From Rebecca billardiae RCC1528 (taxonomy: Eukaryota; Haptophyta): a stretch of 64,000 nucleotides of DNA. The DNA lies in assembly GCA_965240325.2 (NCBI GenBank), contig OZ251241.1:434001-498000 (forward strand), read 5' to 3'. Of the stretch, positions 44,243-54,568 are shown one piece after another; position 1 is the stretch's first letter, and each line of letters opens with the position of its first letter. A program made the translations under genes and the position numbers. The notes under the pieces are model-generated. The model ran no database searches and was not told the origin of the DNA. It saw nothing but the letters and a program-made list of their open reading frames with translations.

Positions 44243-47200
44243 TTAGTCTTCGCGCTGCCCGCGACGCCGGACGCGCGGTGCCAGCAGAAGCTGGCGCCTG
44301 CGAGCACCGGGGCACGCCAAGTGGCACTCGTAGCTCCAGTCAGTGCTGGGGTCGTCGTCGAAGTCCCCGAGGCACTGCGTCAGCCCCTCGCAGCACTCGA
44401 TCTTGGGCCAGCTGTACTTCCACGGGTTGCCGCCCTCTTCCGTGCACGACGGCGGCGATGGCGGTGACGGCGGCGGCGACGGCGGCGAAGACGGCGCGGG
44501 GGGTGCGGACGGGAAGGGCGGCGGCGGCGAGGCGGCCGGGCACGCGTGGTGGCACTCGTAGCTGAACGGCGTGCTGTCGTCGCGGTCAAAGTCGTACAGG
44601 CACTCGACCAGCCCCTCGCAGCACTCGAGCTTGGGCCAGCCGTCCGCCCACGGGTCGCCGCCCGAGCGCGTGCAGCCCGGTGGCGACGGCGGTGCCGGCG
44701 GCGGGGACGGCGGCGCGGAGGGCGCAGGCGGCGCGTGCGGCGGCGGCGAGGCGTGCGGGCACGCCCAGAGGCACTCGAAGCTCAGCGGCGTGCTGTCGTC
44801 GCGGTCAAAGTCGTACAGGCACTCGGTGAGCCCTGCGCAGCACTCGATCTTGGGCCACTCCGCCTCCCACGGGTCGCCGCCCTCGTGCGTGCAGCGCGGC
44901 GGCGGCGAGGGCGGGCTGGAGGGCGGCGGCGGCGGGCACGGCGCGGGATCGGGGTACGCGGCGCGGCAGCCGTCCACGCCGGCCGCGCAGCAGTCGTACA
45001 TGCAGCGGCCGTGCGCGACCGCGTCGCACACGAGGTGCGCGCACAGCTCCTCCGCGCGCGCCGACTCCATCAGGCAGCACTCGGCCGGGTTGGCGCACGG
45101 CAGCGCCGGCCCGTCGCCCTCGCCGCAGCTCTCGCGCATCGCGACGAAGTGCGGGGAGGCGGCCGAGAAGAGCAGCTGCTCGTCGGCGAGCTTGGCGAGC
45201 GCCGTCGCCGTCTCGTTGCTCACGCACAGCCCCGCCGCGCCCGCCTCCGCCGTGGCGGCCTGGTGGGGCACGTACGCGTACGCATCGAACCAGTGGCCGA
45301 GCGCAGCGACTGAGCCGTCGCGCCGCGTGATGCGCAGCTGGACGCCGCCGCGCGTGATGACGACGAAGCCGAAGCCCTCGCTCGCGCCCACGTGCGTGCC
45401 GTCGTCCGTCGAGAACTCATGCGCGCCCGCGCCGAGCGGCACCCCGTCGACGAGCATCGCGCCGCCATACAGCTCAAACGTGTGCGCGCCGAGCGACCAC
45501 GCGAGCGCGCCGTTCGAGCCGGCCGCGACGCCCCAGCGGCAGTGGTACGACTGCATGCGCAGGCCGACGGCGGGCACGGTGGCGAGCTCGTACCCGCCGA
45601 AGCCCATGAAGTCGAACCGCTCCTCGCCGAACGTGGTGAAGTGCGGGTCGCCGATCGACTCGCACATCGCCGAGTTGGCGAGCGAGACGGGCGGCGCGGA
45701 CGGCGCGGGCGGCGCGGACGGCGCGGGCGGCGCCGCAGGCGCCGACGGCGGCGCCGGGCAGGTGGGCAGGCACTTGAAGGTCCACGGCGTGGTCGGGTCG
45801 GCGTCAAAGTTGCCGAGGCACTCGCGCAGCGGCGAGCAGCACGGGATCTTCGGCCAGCCCGACGCCCACGGGTTGCCGTCCGCGCCTGTGCACGTCGGCC
45901 GCTCGGGCTCTGCGTAGCAGTTGGCCGTCTCCGGGTACGCCTTCTTGCACTCGTCGACGCCCGAGGCGCAGCAGTCGTACAGGCAGCGCTCGTGCGCGAC
46001 CGGGTCGCACTCGACGTGCGCGCAGAGCTCGGCGGCGTGCGCCGTCTCCATCACGCAGCACTCCGCGCCCGGATTCGCGCACGGCGGCTCGGGCGCGTCC
46101 GCGTCCGCCTGCTCGCACGCCTGCGCCATCGCCACGAACGGCGCCGAGTCGACGTGGAAGAGCGACTCGGCCTGCGCGAGCGCGTGCCGCTCGGGCGAGA
46201 GCGGGTCGGCGCAGAGGCCGGTCGTGCCCGACTCGTCCGTCACCACCTCATCGCGCGTGCGGATGTACACGTCGTACCAGTGCGACGAGGCGAAGTCGCC
46301 CGTGCGCCGGTACAGCCGCACGCTCGTCAGCCCGCGCCGGAACTTGACTGTGTTCAGCAGCTCGCCGTCGCCGCCCAGCTCGAGCACGGCGCCGTCGTTG
46401 AGCTTGTGCTCGCACGACGAGCGGAGGACGGCGTGCGGCCCAGCCTTGCGCGCGGCGGCCTCCTGCAGGAAGAACTCGGGCGGCTCGCCGTCGATCAGCA
46501 GCTGCTCGCCGTACAGCTCGTACGTGTGCTTGCCGAGCGTGAACGCGACCGCCGTGTTGGACGAGGCGGCGAGGCCCCAGCGGCACTGGTACGCGTGCAC
46601 GCGCAGGCCGACCTCCGGGACGTGCGCGAGCTCGTACGTGCCGACGCCCTGAAAGTCGTACCGCGCGCCGTCGAACGTCTGGATGTGCGGGTCGCCCACC
46701 GACTCGCACACCGAGATGCCCGCCGGGATGGCGGGCGGCGACGAGGGCGCGGGCGGCGCGGACGGCGCGGGCGGAGCGGACGGCGCGGGCGGCGCGGACG
46801 GCGCCCAGAGCGCGGCGCAGTCGGCGTGGCAGCGGTAGACGGGCACGGTGCCCGGCCCGTCGAAGAAGTAGAGGCACTCGTCCGTCCCCGCGCAGCACGG
46901 CCGCAGCGCGCCCGTCGCGTACGGGTCCTCGCCCTCCAGCGTGCACAGCGCCGACTCCGGCCGGATGGCATTGCACGACTCAAGGCAGAGGAAGCCGGCG
47001 ACGCCGTCGCCGTCGAAGTCGCCGAGGCACATCTCGAGGTCGGCACAGCAGAGCCGCTGCGCGCCCGACGCCCACGGATCGCCGCCTTGGCCCGTGCACA
47101 TGTCCGAGTGCGGCGGGCGCGCGCAGTCCTCGAGGCAGAGGAAGCTCGAGACGCCGTCCGAGTCCCAGTCCGACTTGCACTCGGTGAGGCCCTCGCAGCA

Positions 47201-47323
47201 CTTGGCGTGGGTCTCGCTGAACCATGGGTTCTGGCCGGACGGCGTGCACGCCGCCGCAGCGGCGCCACCCGCGCTCGATGCGCAGAGCACGAGTGCGAGG
47301 TGGATGGAGGACGCGCGCGCCAT
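44243..47323 (-). CDS. secreted protein with two VWD domains and seven Cys/Asp modules
   Basis: A single-exon protein of 1026 residues with a signal peptide (ALVLCASSAGGAAA) and no later membrane helix. Two von Willebrand factor type D domains start near residues 204 (CESVGDPHIQTFDGARYDF) and 553 (CESIGDPHFTTFGEERFDF); each has the GDPH core, and ECCxMExAxAxELCAH follows each. Around them are seven copies of a module of about 45 residues: CTxxGxxPW, a CC pair, LxxC, an Asp loop such as DWDSDG, DFDGDG or DFDRDDST, and a closing CxxxC. They lie near 25, 75, 125, 475, 810, 878 and 955. Linkers are SAPPAP-type proline repeats. VWD proteins multimerise through disulfides in extracellular matrices; the Asp loops look calcium-binding. 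I do not recognise the module. The start is the ATG at 47321-47323; it is divergent from the DUF2252 gene. Confidence 0.85.
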   Translation of the reverse strand: MARASSIHLALVLCASSAGGAAAAACTPSGQNPWFSETHAKCCEGLTECKSDWDSDGVSSFLCLEDCARPPHSDMCTGQGGDPWASGAQRLCCADLEMCLGDFDGDGVAGFLCLESCNAIRPESALCTLEGEDPYATGALRPCCAGTDECLYFFDGPGTVPVYRCHADCAALWAPSAPPAPSAPPAPSAPPAPSSPPAIPAGISVCESVGDPHIQTFDGARYDFQGVGTYELAHVPEVGLRVHAYQCRWGLAASSNTAVAFTLGKHTYELYGEQLLIDGEPPEFFLQEAAARKAGPHAVLRSSCEHKLNDGAVLELGGDGELLNTVKFRRGLTSVRLYRRTGDFASSHWYDVYIRTRDEVVTDESGTTGLCADPLSPERHALAQAESLFHVDSAPFVAMAQACEQADADAPEPPCANPGAECCVMETAHAAELCAHVECDPVAHERCLYDCCASGVDECKKAYPETANCYAEPERPTCTGADGNPWASGWPKIPCCSPLRECLGNFDADPTTPWTFKCLPTCPAPPSAPAAPPAPSAPPAPSAPPVSLANSAMCESIGDPHFTTFGEERFDFMGFGGYELATVPAVGLRMQSYHCRWGVAAGSNGALAWSLGAHTFELYGGAMLVDGVPLGAGAHEFSTDDGTHVGASEGFGFVVITRGGVQLRITRRDGSVAALGHWFDAYAYVPHQAATAEAGAAGLCVSNETATALAKLADEQLLFSAASPHFVAMRESCGEGDGPALPCANPAECCLMESARAEELCAHLVCDAVAHGRCMYDCCAAGVDGCRAAYPDPAPCPPPPPSSPPSPPPRCTHEGGDPWEAEWPKIECCAGLTECLYDFDRDDSTPLSFECLWACPHASPPPHAPPAPSAPPSPPPAPPSPPGCTRSGGDPWADGWPKLECCEGLVECLYDFDRDDSTPFSYECHHACPAASPPPPFPSAPPAPSSPPSPPPSPPSPPSCTEEGGNPWKYSWPKIECCEGLTQCLGDFDDDPSTDWSYECHLACPGARRRQLLLAPRVRRRGQRED

Positions 47324-47626
47324 CCTCACGAGCCTTGAGCTTGCTTCACGTCGTCAACCCGCGGCCGCGCCAACTCGGACCGTCGTCAGTACCAAGGGCG
47401 GTTCAGTACCTATGTGCAGTTTGTATTCGTGACGTTACCACCTCTTTACCCCCCCCCCATTATTCGATCGGCGAACCGTTGGGCTCCGGGTAGGTTTATG
47501 AAGGCGCCAAGATTGCGATCTCAGCTAAAAAAGGTCGGTCGATCTCCCTCGATCTTTCTGATAAGCGGGCGCGTTCTCGGCGGCGCCAGTGACCGTAAAC
47601 GCTCTCCCCCCTCGCCGACGTGCGAG
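47324..47626. promoter_or_regulatory. shared divergent promoter region, VWD protein / DUF2252 protein
   Basis: A 303-bp spacer between two oppositely oriented start codons of secretory-pathway genes, suggesting co-expression. A C-rich run lies at about 47449-47457. No TATA box stands out. Confidence 0.4.
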
Positions 47627-49819
47627 ATGCGCGAGCTCGCTGCGCTCGTCCTCGCGGCGCTCGCTGCCGCGCCCACCCACGCGCTCTGGGCGCTCGACAC
47701 GGACTCGTCCCGCCAGTCCGCCGTGCGCACCGCGCTCGGCAAGTCGGCGGTGCGGCTGACGAGTGAGGCGTGCGGCGCGCGCGCCTCGCGGCTGGCATCC
47801 TCCGACGCGCTCGCCTTTTTCGAGGCGAGCGCGCCGCTTTTCTTTAGCGACATCGCGGCGCAGAACGTGATCGGCTCGAGCTCCTTCTCCTCCGCGTCCA
47901 CGTGGATCGCCGGCAACCTGCACCCGCGCTCGATCCGCGCGCTGCCCGGCGCGGGCGCGGACGAGGTCGTGCTCGACGTCGCGGACATGGACGACGCGTG
48001 GCCGTCGTCGTACCTGATCGACGTGTACCACTTCGCCGTCGGGCTCGAGCTGCTCGCGCGGCACAACCGCCGCGCGCTGTACGTCGCCGAGCTCACCGAG
48101 GAGCGCGCGTGGGCGAGCGTCTTCGCCTTTGTCTCCTCGTACGCGCACGCGATGGAGCGGCACGCGACGTCGGCGCCGCCCGCGAGCGACTACGCGGTGA
48201 GCGCGGCGACGGCGCGCGATGGCGCGCTGCCCACGCTGCTCGACTCCGTCTCGCGCGAGCCGCTACCCACCGCGCGCGCCGCGCTGCTCTCGCAGCTCGC
48301 GTGCTCGTGGAGCGGCGGCCGCGGGTTGCGCACGCCGAGCGCGAGCGCCTTGCACGCGGTCGAGTGCGGCCCGGCAAACCACGCGCTGGGCGACGTGGAC
48401 GCGGCGACGGCGGCGCAGGTCTCCGCCGCCGTCGCGCACTACGCCGAGCACGCCTGCCCGGACTGCGCCACCGCGCCCGACTTCCCATCCGCGTTCACCG
48501 TGCTGGACGTCGCCGAGTGGCGCGAGGACGCGGACGGCAGCGAGGGCGCGCTTGCGTTCGCGCTGCTGCTCCGGGGCGCGCCGGCGGCCGGGAACGTGCT
48601 GCTCGAGGCGCGGCTGCAGGGCACGCCCGCCCCCGCGCCGAGCGCGCCGGGGTACGTCGCCGACGCCGTGCGCGCCGGGCTCCCCTCCAACGCCGAGCGC
48701 GTCGCGCTCGCGCGCCGCGCAGCCCTCATCCACCCGGACGTGTACACGGGCTGGCTGTCTCTGCCTGACAGCGCGTGCGCCGCGCGGCTGCCGCGCTGGG
48801 CGGCGGAGGGCGGGTGCAGCTTCAGCGTCAAGGAGATCACGCCGCGCGAGCGCGCCTTCGACATCGAGATGATCGACTCGGCCGCCAAGCTCGCCCACGC
48901 CGCGCAGCAGTGGGGCATGGTCGTCGCGGCCGCGCACGCGCGCGCGGACAACGAGGCGGCTGCGCCGATCGGCACGCTGGTCGGCGCCTCTCTCGAGGAG
49001 CGCGTGCGCACGCTCGTGCCGTCGCACCGGCGCACCAGCTTCTCCACCGAGGTGGCCTCGTTCGCCGCGGCGTACGCGGACCAGGTCGAGCGCGACTTCG
49101 CGCAGTGGAAGGAGCGCGGCGGCGCGGCGGCGCTCTGCGGCGCGGGCAGCGGCGGCGACGGCGGCGGCACGAGCAGCAGCGGCGGCAGCGACTCGAGCGG
49201 CGGGCAGGACTCTGGCCGGGGCTCGGATGAGGAGGGCGACGACGACGACAACGACTCCCCGGAGATCGGTGCGAACGCGACGCATCTCGAGGCGCTGGAG
49301 TCTGAGCTGGAATGGCAGCGCAGCCTGCTCGTCGGGCTGGGCGTGGGGCTCACCCTTGCGCTGTGCGTGCTGTGTCTTGTCGGCCTGGTGCTGTGCGCCC
49401 CGCGTCGCGCCAAGAAGCTCGGCCTGCCCAGCCCGAGGAGCGGGCTGGGGCGGTTGCGCAAGCAGTCGCAGCAGCTGCCCACCCTCGAGGGGCAGCCGCC
49501 CGCAGGCGGCGTGCTGCCCTTGCGCTCTGGCGGCCGCGAAGTCGAGATGGCGGAGCAGGCGGGCGGCGGCAGCGGCGACGAGCTCGGGCAGGCCGAGGAG
49601 GCGAAGACGCCGCTGGCGCGCTCCATGCACTCGCGCCGGAGCGAGGCGGCCCCGTACGAGGAGATGACCGCGGCCGAGCGCGCGGTGGCGGCTGCCGCGG
49701 ACAACGCGTCGGCCGAAGCTGCCGCCTTGCAGGCGGCTGCGGCGGCGTCGGCATCCAACGCCGCCCTATACAGCAACAAGGGGAGACTCACCACTCTTGA
49801 GCCGCCCTTGCGCGTGTGA
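47627..49819 (+). CDS. membrane-anchored DUF2252-domain protein
   Basis: A single-exon protein of 730 residues. The signal peptide is MRELAALVLAALAAAPTHA. The luminal or extracellular part fits DUF2252, a family best known in bacteria: ALAFFEASAPLFFSDIAAQN, then WIAGNLHPRSIRALPG (bacterial members have a GDxHxxNFG motif here), VVLDVADMDDAWPSSYLIDV, and the C-terminal VAAAHARADN and FAAAYADQVERDFAQW. A Gly/Ser then Asp/Glu-rich stalk leads to one membrane helix at about 567-590 (LVGLGVGLTLALCVLCLVG), followed by a basic stop-transfer and a 140-residue cytosolic tail. That is type I topology. DUF2252 has a protein-kinase-like fold, but its activity is unproven, and the Asp of the GDxH motif is Asn here. 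The start at 47627 is chosen for the signal peptide; the frame is open further upstream without a hydrophobic leader. Confidence 0.75.
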   Translation: MRELAALVLAALAAAPTHALWALDTDSSRQSAVRTALGKSAVRLTSEACGARASRLASSDALAFFEASAPLFFSDIAAQNVIGSSSFSSASTWIAGNLHPRSIRALPGAGADEVVLDVADMDDAWPSSYLIDVYHFAVGLELLARHNRRALYVAELTEERAWASVFAFVSSYAHAMERHATSAPPASDYAVSAATARDGALPTLLDSVSREPLPTARAALLSQLACSWSGGRGLRTPSASALHAVECGPANHALGDVDAATAAQVSAAVAHYAEHACPDCATAPDFPSAFTVLDVAEWREDADGSEGALAFALLLRGAPAAGNVLLEARLQGTPAPAPSAPGYVADAVRAGLPSNAERVALARRAALIHPDVYTGWLSLPDSACAARLPRWAAEGGCSFSVKEITPRERAFDIEMIDSAAKLAHAAQQWGMVVAAAHARADNEAAAPIGTLVGASLEERVRTLVPSHRRTSFSTEVASFAAAYADQVERDFAQWKERGGAAALCGAGSGGDGGGTSSSGGSDSSGGQDSGRGSDEEGDDDDNDSPEIGANATHLEALESELEWQRSLLVGLGVGLTLALCVLCLVGLVLCAPRRAKKLGLPSPRSGLGRLRKQSQQLPTLEGQPPAGGVLPLRSGGREVEMAEQAGGGSGDELGQAEEAKTPLARSMHSRRSEAAPYEEMTAAERAVAAAADNASAEAAALQAAAAASASNAALYSNKGRLTTLEPPLRV

Positions 49820-50100
49820 GCAACTTTAAGACGTGTGCGCGCTGGCTCCGTGACTCGGGAGGCCAGCGAGCAGCGAGGCGCGCGTCACCGAGCCGCGTAC
49901 GGCGGATACCGTCCGACGATTTAGTTCGGAGTCCGAAGGCCGTCGTCAGCACTCAGCAGTCGGACGAGCGCGGAGCGGTAGTGGCGCGAGATTCTTCTGA
50001 AACCTGGGATTATTCATCCGAAATTTCGGACCCAGGAGCCCGTCCGCCCCCGGGTTTCGTGTCATCAATTGTTTGCGGCGAGCACGTCGCTGACACCATG
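49820..50100. other. intergenic region
   Basis: Spacer between the DUF2252 stop codon and a doubtful minus-strand ORF. Nothing is recognised. Confidence 0.4.
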
Positions 50101-50670
50101 TCACCTGCGTCTGACGGAGCTACTACAGGGCTCGCGCGCATGCCGCCGAGTGCACGTTTGGGGCAGTTCGGTCGTGGTGCTCGTGGCAGCACGCGCGCGC
50201 GCGTAGGCGCCCAACACGGTCTGAGAGTGCGCCGAGCGCATCCGATCAGTACACCGCATACTCCTGGGTCTTGTCGGCCTGCCCCGACGGGCGGTTGGCG
50301 GTGTTGAGCCCGCCCGTGTCGATGTCGTGCCCTCCGTCCTGGGACGAGCAAGCGAGGGCAGCCCCTCGGGAGCCTCAGCCATGCGGCTGCACTTGGCACA
50401 GCGCGCGATGAGTGCGGCGGCGCCTTCGAGACATGCCGTACGGAGCTTGCCGACATCCCGAATGACCTCTCGCTCGTGCTTGATGGTGGTGTTCGCCTGC
50501 TTGATCCACGTGTCGTTGTCGTCGACGGCGCGCCGGCACTTCTCGGCCTCAGCCATCAACTCAGATGCCTTGCGCAGGTCGTTGTCCACGTCGCGCGCGT
50601 CTGTGAGGTCTCCTCCGGTGCGCATGCTCCTCACGCGCACCGCCTCGCGCGCGAGATCGCGGCATATCAC
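50101..50670 (-). CDS. hypothetical coiled-coil ORF, start uncertain
   Basis: No family is recognised. From an internal ATG near 50624 the frame reads like coding sequence: RTGGDLTDARDVDNDLRKAS, ELMAEAEKCRRAVDDNDTWI, KHEREVIRDVGKLR, then CLEGAAALIARCAKC. This is a heptad-like helical segment with a CAKC pair. The C-terminal half is Arg/Thr/Ser/Pro-rich and may be out-of-frame or intronic. The same frame continues upstream of 50670 to a TAA near 50772 (including RRTRKDTPQEDLG) without an ATG, so an upstream exon or a start at 50624 is possible. It lies divergent to the LRR gene. Confidence 0.35.
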   Translation of the reverse strand: MICRDLAREAVRVRSMRTGGDLTDARDVDNDLRKASELMAEAEKCRRAVDDNDTWIKQANTTIKHEREVIRDVGKLRTACLEGAAALIARCAKCSRMAEAPEGLPSLARPRTEGTTSTRAGSTPPTARRGRPTRPRSMRCTDRMRSAHSQTVLGAYARARAATSTTTELPQTCTRRHAREPCSSSVRRR

Positions 50671-50818
50671 GCCCAGGTCCTCCTGCGGCGTGTCCTTGCG
50701 CGTGCGCCGGGCGGCGGCGCCATGCTGTTCGAACGGTTCCGCGGGCGGCGTCCGGATTCCCAGACAACCTTAAGAGAGACGCGGTCGTTTCGTATTGTCC
50801 GACGACTGGAGCGCCATC

Positions 50819-53144
50819 ATGGTGACCATCGCCACCGCCTCGACGGCGGACAAGGTCAAGTCGGCGAAGGAGAAGGACCGGGCGCAGAAGATGCGCGAGG
50901 TGCTGAAGACGTACGAGCCCGAAGAGCTCGCCGAGGACCAGGTGGAGGACGCCCTCGCGGCGCACCTGGACCGCTGGCGCGGCGAGGCGTACGAGAGGCG
51001 CAAGGTGGACCCGAAGACGGTGCCGCACGACGACCTGGGCACGCCGATCGCGCGCGCCGGCGGCGTGCTCCGCTCATTGGACGGCGTGAAGCCGGCTGAT
51101 GCGACCGGCCGGCTCGACCTCTCGGCGCGCCAGCTGCAGGCCGTCCCCTCGCGGCTGCAGCGCTTCACGCGGCTGCGCGAGCTCAGCCTCGTGGGCAACG
51201 GTCTCTCGTACGTGCCGCACTGGCTGGGCGAGGCGATGACGGAGCTGACGGTGCTCAACCTGGGGGACAACGCGCTCAGCGCGCTCCCCGACCTCACCCG
51301 CCTGCCGCTCATCCACCTCGGCCTCTCGTACAACCGCTTCTCCTCGACGGCGCGGCTGGTCGGCTCGCTGCCCGCGCCTTCGCTCCGAAGCCTCGAGCTC
51401 GGGTACAACCAGCTGGTGTCGCTCAAGGCGGCGCTGCGCCCGTTCGCGGAGGCGGCGGACGAGGCCGGCGCGCCGCGCTTCGCCGCGCTCCTCACGCTCT
51501 CCCTCGCGGGCAACATGTGCTGCGCGCAGCCCGACTACCGCGCGCGAGCGCTCGCCGCGCTCGGCGGCGCGCTGCCGCGGCTTCGCGTCCTTGATGGCAC
51601 CGATCTCTCGGCGGCGGCGGGGGCGGCGGCGGGCGGCGGCGGGGCGAGGCGAGCGGAGGGCGCGAGCGCCGCTGCCGCCGCCGCCGCCGCGCCCGCGCCC
51701 GACGCGGACGCCGACGCGCCCGCGCCCGAGCCCGAGTCGCCGCGGCCGCCGCCCGCGCACAGCTACGACTCCGAGTCCGACCTGAGCGCGGGCGAGGTGC
51801 CAGGCTCGCGGCTGCAGCTCGAGCTGCTCAGCGTCGAGGGGTTCCCACGCCGGCTGGCGGAGATCACGCCGAGGCTGGCAGGCGGCGCGCCCGAGGGCGG
51901 CGCGGACGCGGACGCCGGCGGCGCAAAGCCCGAGACGGGCAGCCCCGCCCCCGCCGAGGGCGAGTGGAGGCGCTCGGTGCAGCTCGAGGCCGCAGCCTTT
52001 GACACGCCCGCGCAGACGGTGCGTGCGTGCGCCGCCACGCGCCGCCGCGCGCGCGCAGGGCGGCCCGGGGCGCGCGGCGCGCAGGAAGCGGGTGCGCGCG
52101 CGGGGCTGCGGCGCGGCCGCCGACGCGCTCCGCCCCGTCGCCGCCCCACCGCGCGTGCGCGCAGATGTGCGTGCTGCCGTGGGTGGGCGCTGAGCCGTCA
52201 TCAGCGCAGGCGGAGGGAGGGCAGCAGCCGGCCGCGGAGGCGGAAGGCGGCGCGGGCGGCGGCAGCTTCAGCTCGGGCACGCCGGGCTCGGTGGACGGCG
52301 GCGCGCTCAACGACCCGCAGCGCGGCGCGGTGCTCACCGCGCTGCAGGCGCCGATGCCGCGCACCGACGCCTCGCGCACCGCGCTGCTTCTCCCGCTGCG
52401 CGCGCAGACGGATGGCGTGCGCGTGATCGTCTCTCTGCGCGAGCAGTGGACGCCCGCGGCGCCCAGCGCGGCGGAGGCGGCCGCCAAGCCGGCTGAGAAG
52501 CCGTCCAAAGGTGCGGCGTGCCGCGCCAGGTGCTGGGGCGCGGCGCGCGCAGCCGGCGCCGCGACGCGTGCGCCGCCTCACGCGCGCTGCCGCCCCCGCG
52601 TGCACGCGCGCGCCGCGGCGGAGCAGCCGGCGGCAAGCAGGACGCAAAGGCGGCGGCGGCGGCCAAGGAGAAGGCGGAGGCGGCGGCCGCGGCCGCCGAG
52701 GCCGCGAGCCAGCCCGCGCAGCCGCCTGTACTCACGGAGCTCGCTGCGATCGGCATCCCGTGCGCGCAGCTGATCGACGCAACCGCCGCCAGCAGCGCCG
52801 CGCTCGCCGAAGCCGCGGCGCGCGCGCGCGGCGCCGGCGCGCCGGGCGCGGACGAGCCTGAGCTGGGCAGCGTGATCGCGCGCGTGCGGCACCGCGTGTA
52901 CCCGCCGCGCCGCATTCGGTCCGACGGCTCGCTCGGCAGCCAGCGGCCGCCGTACACGCTCAGCCTCGCCGTGCGCCTCTCGCTCGTCGAGCCGCCGCCC
53001 AGGCCGCCGCGCGCCGCCGCGTACGCCCCGTCGGCCGACGGCGAGGGCTCCCTGCAGGGCGAGGACAGCACGCTCTCCCTCGACGAGCAGATGCTCGGCA
53101 TCCACCGCCCGCCCGCGGTGCGCACTACACCGCCGCCGCGCTGA
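50819..53144 (+). CDS. leucine-rich repeat protein
   Basis: Exons 50819-52018, 52165-52510 and 52627-53144 encode a predicted 687 residues; junctions are GT-AG and in frame. A charged helical N-terminus (KVKSAKEKDRAQKMREVLKT) precedes about five LRRs at roughly 95-260: RLDLSARQLQAVPSRLQRF, LRELSLVGNGLSYVP, LTVLNLGDNALSALPDL, LIHLGLSYNRF and LRSLELGYNQL, capped by LRVLDGTDLS. Then come Ala/Pro-rich disorder, an acidic segment, and a C-terminal part with VLTELAAIGIPCAQLIDATA and RVRHRVYPPRRIRSDG. No signal peptide or membrane helix is seen, so it is probably cytosolic and acts as a binding scaffold. The ATG lies at 50819 in a ccatcATGG context; an upstream in-frame TTG is ignored. The partner is unknown. 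Confidence 0.75.
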
Positions 53145-53692
53145 GTGCACGCTGCTGTTTAGTGTTTGATTATTATATAGGTGATTACTACTCGGCGATG
53201 TGGCTGCATCCGGGGCGCCACTCTGTCATCTCTGTACGTCTGAGACAGACGGTGGCACTAGTGTCAGTGTGACAGTAGCTGCTAGTCGTATGTGTAGTCG
53301 GCCCGGCCGCGCGCGGTCGCATGGTCATCATGCCTCGTCCGCCGATGGATGATGAATATTAGATCATGATGCGCCTGCTGCCAGCAGCATAATAATAAGC
53401 GCGGCGGCGGAGTGGTGGCGTCATCATTAAGACTGTAATGCGCTGCTATATAGTATATATATATTATTACTACGACGCGGTTCGTCATTCGCCACTTACA
53501 ATGACAGTCAACGATTGTTGCCGGGCCATGGCGGCCGGCCTACACACACAGTAGCTTAGTCAGTACACGGTGTTACATCACAAGCTAGTAGCTAACACTC
53601 AGTTACTAACAGTGTGAGTGTAGCTACAGACTGGACGTTGCGGGTCGAAAAAAATGTAACGGATCGGGACGATCTTGGTGCGCGCTCGCAGC
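53145..53692. other. intergenic region
   Basis: AT-richer spacer with a tata tract at about 53447-53466. No gene is recognised. Confidence 0.5.
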
Positions 53693-54568
53693 ATGGCGCG
53701 ATACGCCGCCCGCATCGTCGCGCCATCAAACGCGAGCGAGCCGCTGAATCGGCTGCTGCTGCGCGCGGCATCGGTCGGGGACGTGCGCGAGGCTGCGTCG
53801 CTGATCCAATCTCCGGGCATCGACGTCGACGCCACCGACGTGAACGGCTACACGCCGCTGCACCATGCGGCGCGACGCGGCGACGAGGCGATGGTGCGCG
53901 TGCTGCTGGCTGCCGGCGCGCAGCCGCAGCTGCTGTCGAGGATCGACCCGTCGACGCCTCTGCATCTCGTCTGTCGCATCGCCAATCCGTCAGATGACGC
54001 CGTTGCCGCCATCGTCGCGCTGCTCATCCACCACGGCGCGGACCCGTGCGCACGCGACAGGCGAGAGCGTACGCCGTTGCACATCGCCGCCATGCACGGG
54101 GCAACAGACGCCGCGGCTGCGCTGCTCGCGGACGAGCGGACGGATCCGTCGCTTGTCGACGAGTCGGGCAAGATGCCCCATCGATGGGCCATGCAGTTTG
54201 GCCACACCGCCGTCGTCGAGCTGCTGCCGGCAGAGGGCCCAAAGAAGAAGGACAAGGTGACGACCGTGCGGCTGCTGCGCCGCGCGATGCTTGCCGAGCG
54301 CAAGGATGCGGCGGCAAAGGCGGCGGAAGAGGCACTGCGCGCAAAGAACGCACCCAGGGGCCGTGCACCCCCGCGCGCAGGCGCGGCCAAGCCGCCAACA
54401 GCTGCCGCCGGCAGTGGCGGGGCCAGCAGCCGTACGACCAGCTTCAAGAAGCAGCCGCCTAACGCGCCGCCCGGCGCCGCCAGCCTCAGCAATACCGGCG
54501 GTGGCATGGGGCCGGCAGATCGTCGGCGTGCGCAGCAAGTTGTTCATCAAATCAAGCCGTCTGATTAA
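53693..54568 (+). CDS. ankyrin-repeat protein
   Basis: A single-exon protein of 291 residues. About four ankyrin repeats fill residues 15-180: LLLRAASVGDVREAASLI, GYTPLHHAARRGDEAMVRVL, STPLHLVCRI with a looser spacer, and RTPLHIAAMHGATDAAAALL; a last partial repeat is HRWAMQFGHTAVVELL. The remainder is a basic Lys/Ala helical stretch (RAMLAERKDAAAKAAEEAL) and a Gly/Pro/Ser-rich disordered tail. Ankyrin repeats mediate protein binding and there is no catalytic domain. The ATG at 53693 is the first in frame after a GTG; context cagcATGG. No introns are needed. Confidence 0.82.
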   Translation: MARYAARIVAPSNASEPLNRLLLRAASVGDVREAASLIQSPGIDVDATDVNGYTPLHHAARRGDEAMVRVLLAAGAQPQLLSRIDPSTPLHLVCRIANPSDDAVAAIVALLIHHGADPCARDRRERTPLHIAAMHGATDAAAALLADERTDPSLVDESGKMPHRWAMQFGHTAVVELLPAEGPKKKDKVTTVRLLRRAMLAERKDAAAKAAEEALRAKNAPRGRAPPRAGAAKPPTAAAGSGGASSRTTSFKKQPPNAPPGAASLSNTGGGMGPADRRRAQQVVHQIKPSD

